Shown here: positions 6,599 through 7,653 of the stretch, piece after piece
How the letters are laid out: every line of letters starts with the position of its first letter
Position numbering within the stretch: the stretch's first letter is position 1
Assembly (NCBI GenBank): GCA_023145595.1
Contig: JAGLDM010000016.1
Location: 1 to 7,653 of the forward strand
Reading direction: 5' to 3'
Length of the DNA: 7,653 bases
Source: Flavobacteriaceae bacterium
GTDB taxonomy: Bacteria > Bacteroidota > Bacteroidia > Flavobacteriales > Flavobacteriaceae
Notes under the pieces: model-generated
The model's database searches: none
The model's input: the letters and a program-made list of their open reading frames with translations, nothing else
Told to the model about the DNA's origin: nothing
Program-made: the position numbers and the translations under genes

Positions 6599-7357
6599 AT
6601 GCAAATTTTCAAAAGAAATCCTTTTGGCCATATTTTATTTCTAAAAAAATGGTTAACCCGCTTTTTAGGTGTTGTGTCACACGGGCGTTACCATAGATTT
6701 AATAATTTGCAAATTGAAGGCTCAGATATTATTCGTGATTTACCAGACACTAATGTATTGTTTGTCTCCAATCATCAAACCTATTTTGCAGATGTTACAG
6801 CCATGTACCATGTATTTAATGCTGCCCTAAAAGGTAGAGAAGACAACCTTAAAAATGTAGGTTATATTTGGCAGCCCAAATTAAACATCTATTTTATAGC
6901 AGCTACTGAAACCATGAAAGCGGGTATAATACCCAAAATCCTAGCCTATATGGGGTCTATTTCTATTGAACGGACATGGAGAAGTAAAGGAAAGGATATA
7001 AACAGACCGGTAAAAGTATCTGAGATTTCAAAAATTGGAATGGCGTTAAATGATGGTTGGGTAATTACTTTTCCACAAGGAACAACAACTCCGTTTAAAC
7101 CAATTAGAAGAGGTACTGCTCACTTAATAAAAACTTACAAACCAATTGTAATCCCGATCGTTATTGATGGTTTTAGACGTTCTTTCGACAAAAAAGGTTT
7201 TCTGATTAAAAAACGAGGAGTGCTTCAATCATTTGTAATTAAAAAACCTTTAGATATTGACTATGAAAATGACTCGCATAAAAAGATTGTGTCTCAAATT
7301 GAAATGGCAATTGAACAACACAAGTCCTTTTTAAAAGTTATATCTGTTAAGGATTAG
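6599..7357 (+). CDS. PlsC-like 1-acyl-glycerol-3-phosphate acyltransferase family protein
   Basis: Predicted membrane-associated acyltransferase of lipid synthesis; the family transfers acyl chains to lysophosphatidate or related acceptors. The 252-aa protein has the four PlsC blocks in order. Block I is VSNHQTYFADV with His59. Block II is GSISIERTW (Gly119, Arg125). Block III is FPQGTTTPF (158-166). Block IV is VIPIVIDGF (184-192). Two blocks are altered. Block I spaces His59 and Asp65 as H-X5-D instead of H-X4-D, and block III has Gln160 and Thr163 where FPEGTR is usual. The enzyme may therefore use another acceptor, for example an aminolipid or sulfonolipid precursor of Bacteroidota, but the sequence does not show which. 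No clear transmembrane helix; residues 12-26 (ILFLKKWLTRFLGVV) may be an amphipathic membrane contact. A promoter-like box precedes it and a strong terminator follows. Confidence 0.85.
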   Translation: MQIFKRNPFGHILFLKKWLTRFLGVVSHGRYHRFNNLQIEGSDIIRDLPDTNVLFVSNHQTYFADVTAMYHVFNAALKGREDNLKNVGYIWQPKLNIYFIAATETMKAGIIPKILAYMGSISIERTWRSKGKDINRPVKVSEISKIGMALNDGWVITFPQGTTTPFKPIRRGTAHLIKTYKPIVIPIVIDGFRRSFDKKGFLIKKRGVLQSFVIKKPLDIDYENDSHKKIVSQIEMAIEQHKSFLKVISVKD

Positions 7358-7373
7358 GGACTGTAAACTCAAC

Positions 7374-7414
7374 TCTGTCTGAATAGAAATAATTATTAAT
7401 TTTATTCAAACAGA
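7374..7414. repeat. Imperfect inverted repeat in the plsC 3' region
   Basis: TCTGTCTGAATA (7374-7385) and TATTCAAACAGA (7403-7414) are inverted copies with one difference, which is a G-U pair in the minus-strand RNA. Inside the arms the AT-rich centre can pair further (7387-7392 with 7396-7401, one mismatch). No T tract follows on either strand, so it does not look like a terminator itself. It sits between the plsC stop and the terminator. Confidence 0.5.
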
Positions 7415-7425
7415 AAACATAACAA

Positions 7426-7458
7426 AAAAAGCCCGCACAATTTATGTGCGGGCTTTTT
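7426..7458. terminator. Bidirectional intrinsic terminator between plsC and ahcY
   Basis: A perfect GC-rich stem GCCCGCACA (7431-7439) with TGTGCGGGC (7445-7453) is flanked by an A run (7426-7430) and a T run (7454-7458) that extend it to 14 pairs, with a five-base loop. The symmetrical A and T runs let it stop transcripts from both sides, as expected between convergent genes. Confidence 0.93.
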
Positions 7459-7494
7459 ATTTATGTAATACTGAAATAAATTCAGCATAACGTA

Positions 7495-7653
7495 TTAATA
7501 TCTATAATGCTCTGGTTTAAAAGGCCCGTTTACCGTTACACCAATATAACTTGCTTGGTCTTCACGTAATTCTGTTAACTCTACTCCTATTTTTGCCAAA
7601 TGTAATTTTGCTACTTTTTCATCTAAATGTTTAGGTAACATATACACTTCGTT
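7495..7653 (-). CDS. ahcY: Adenosylhomocysteinase, C-terminal part (cut by window edge)
   Basis: The reverse strand gives 52 residues and a TAA stop at 7497-7495, with the frame open to the right edge. The sequence ([20 protein letters not shown], then [14 protein letters not shown], then [11 protein letters not shown] at the end) is the well-conserved C-terminus of S-adenosyl-L-homocysteine hydrolase. This tetrameric NAD enzyme splits S-adenosylhomocysteine into adenosine and homocysteine in the methyl cycle. The final block holds the Lys and Tyr (PFKPEHY, equivalent to human Lys426 and Tyr430) that reach into the NAD site of the neighbouring subunit. The rest of the gene, including the catalytic and main NAD-binding parts, lies outside the window. 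Transcription converges on plsC. Confidence 0.95.
   Translation of the reverse strand, partial: NEVYMLPKHLDEKVAKLHLAKIGVELTELREDQASYIGVTVNGPFKPEHYRY

Noticed and set aside
1..7653. Defence system, CRISPR array, tRNA/rRNA or phage genes
   Set aside because: No direct-repeat array, no RNA gene signature and no recognisable defence or phage domains on either strand.

Overview
The window looks like chromosomal DNA from a flavobacterium (Bacteroidota, family Flavobacteriaceae or close to it). It is AT-rich. Three genes have upstream boxes fitting the Bacteroidota -7 promoter element TAnnTTTG. Start codons follow A-rich leaders rather than Shine-Dalgarno sites. The protein set is also typical: an OmpA protein with PD40 and carboxypeptidase-regulatory domains, a PrcB-type lipoprotein, a group III truncated globin and a cyclophilin-FKBP fusion.

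Layout. Positions 1-346 (minus) hold the N-terminal part of an IS5/IS1182-type transposase that runs off the left edge; its element probably ends near 475. The minus-strand group III truncated haemoglobin follows (513-887). A divergent intergenic region separates it from a plus-strand two-domain peptidyl-prolyl isomerase (1087-2019), which ends in a good intrinsic terminator. Next comes an unrecognised exported protein that looks like an outer-membrane beta-barrel (2103-2963). After a 212-bp gap, in which I see only weak signals, there is a 728-residue OmpA-family envelope protein (3176-5362), followed 26 bp later by a small PrcB-domain lipoprotein (5389-5841). A NUDIX hydrolase of the CoA-pyrophosphatase type (5925-6557) and a PlsC-like acyltransferase (6599-7357) follow, each with its own promoter-like box. 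A strong bidirectional terminator (7426-7458) separates plsC from the convergent 3' end of adenosylhomocysteinase (7495-7653, minus), which runs off the right edge.

How the genes relate. This is mostly a housekeeping and envelope neighbourhood. The OmpA and PrcB genes are probably one transcription unit acting in the periplasm and outer membrane, and the beta-barrel upstream may belong to the same theme. The NUDIX and acyltransferase genes both touch acyl/CoA metabolism, but their separate promoter-like boxes argue against a strict operon. No defence system, CRISPR array, RNA gene or clearly novel multi-gene system is visible. The points most worth a second look are the cyclophilin-FKBP fusion, the three cysteine-bracketed repeats in the OmpA protein, and the altered catalytic motifs in the acyltransferase.
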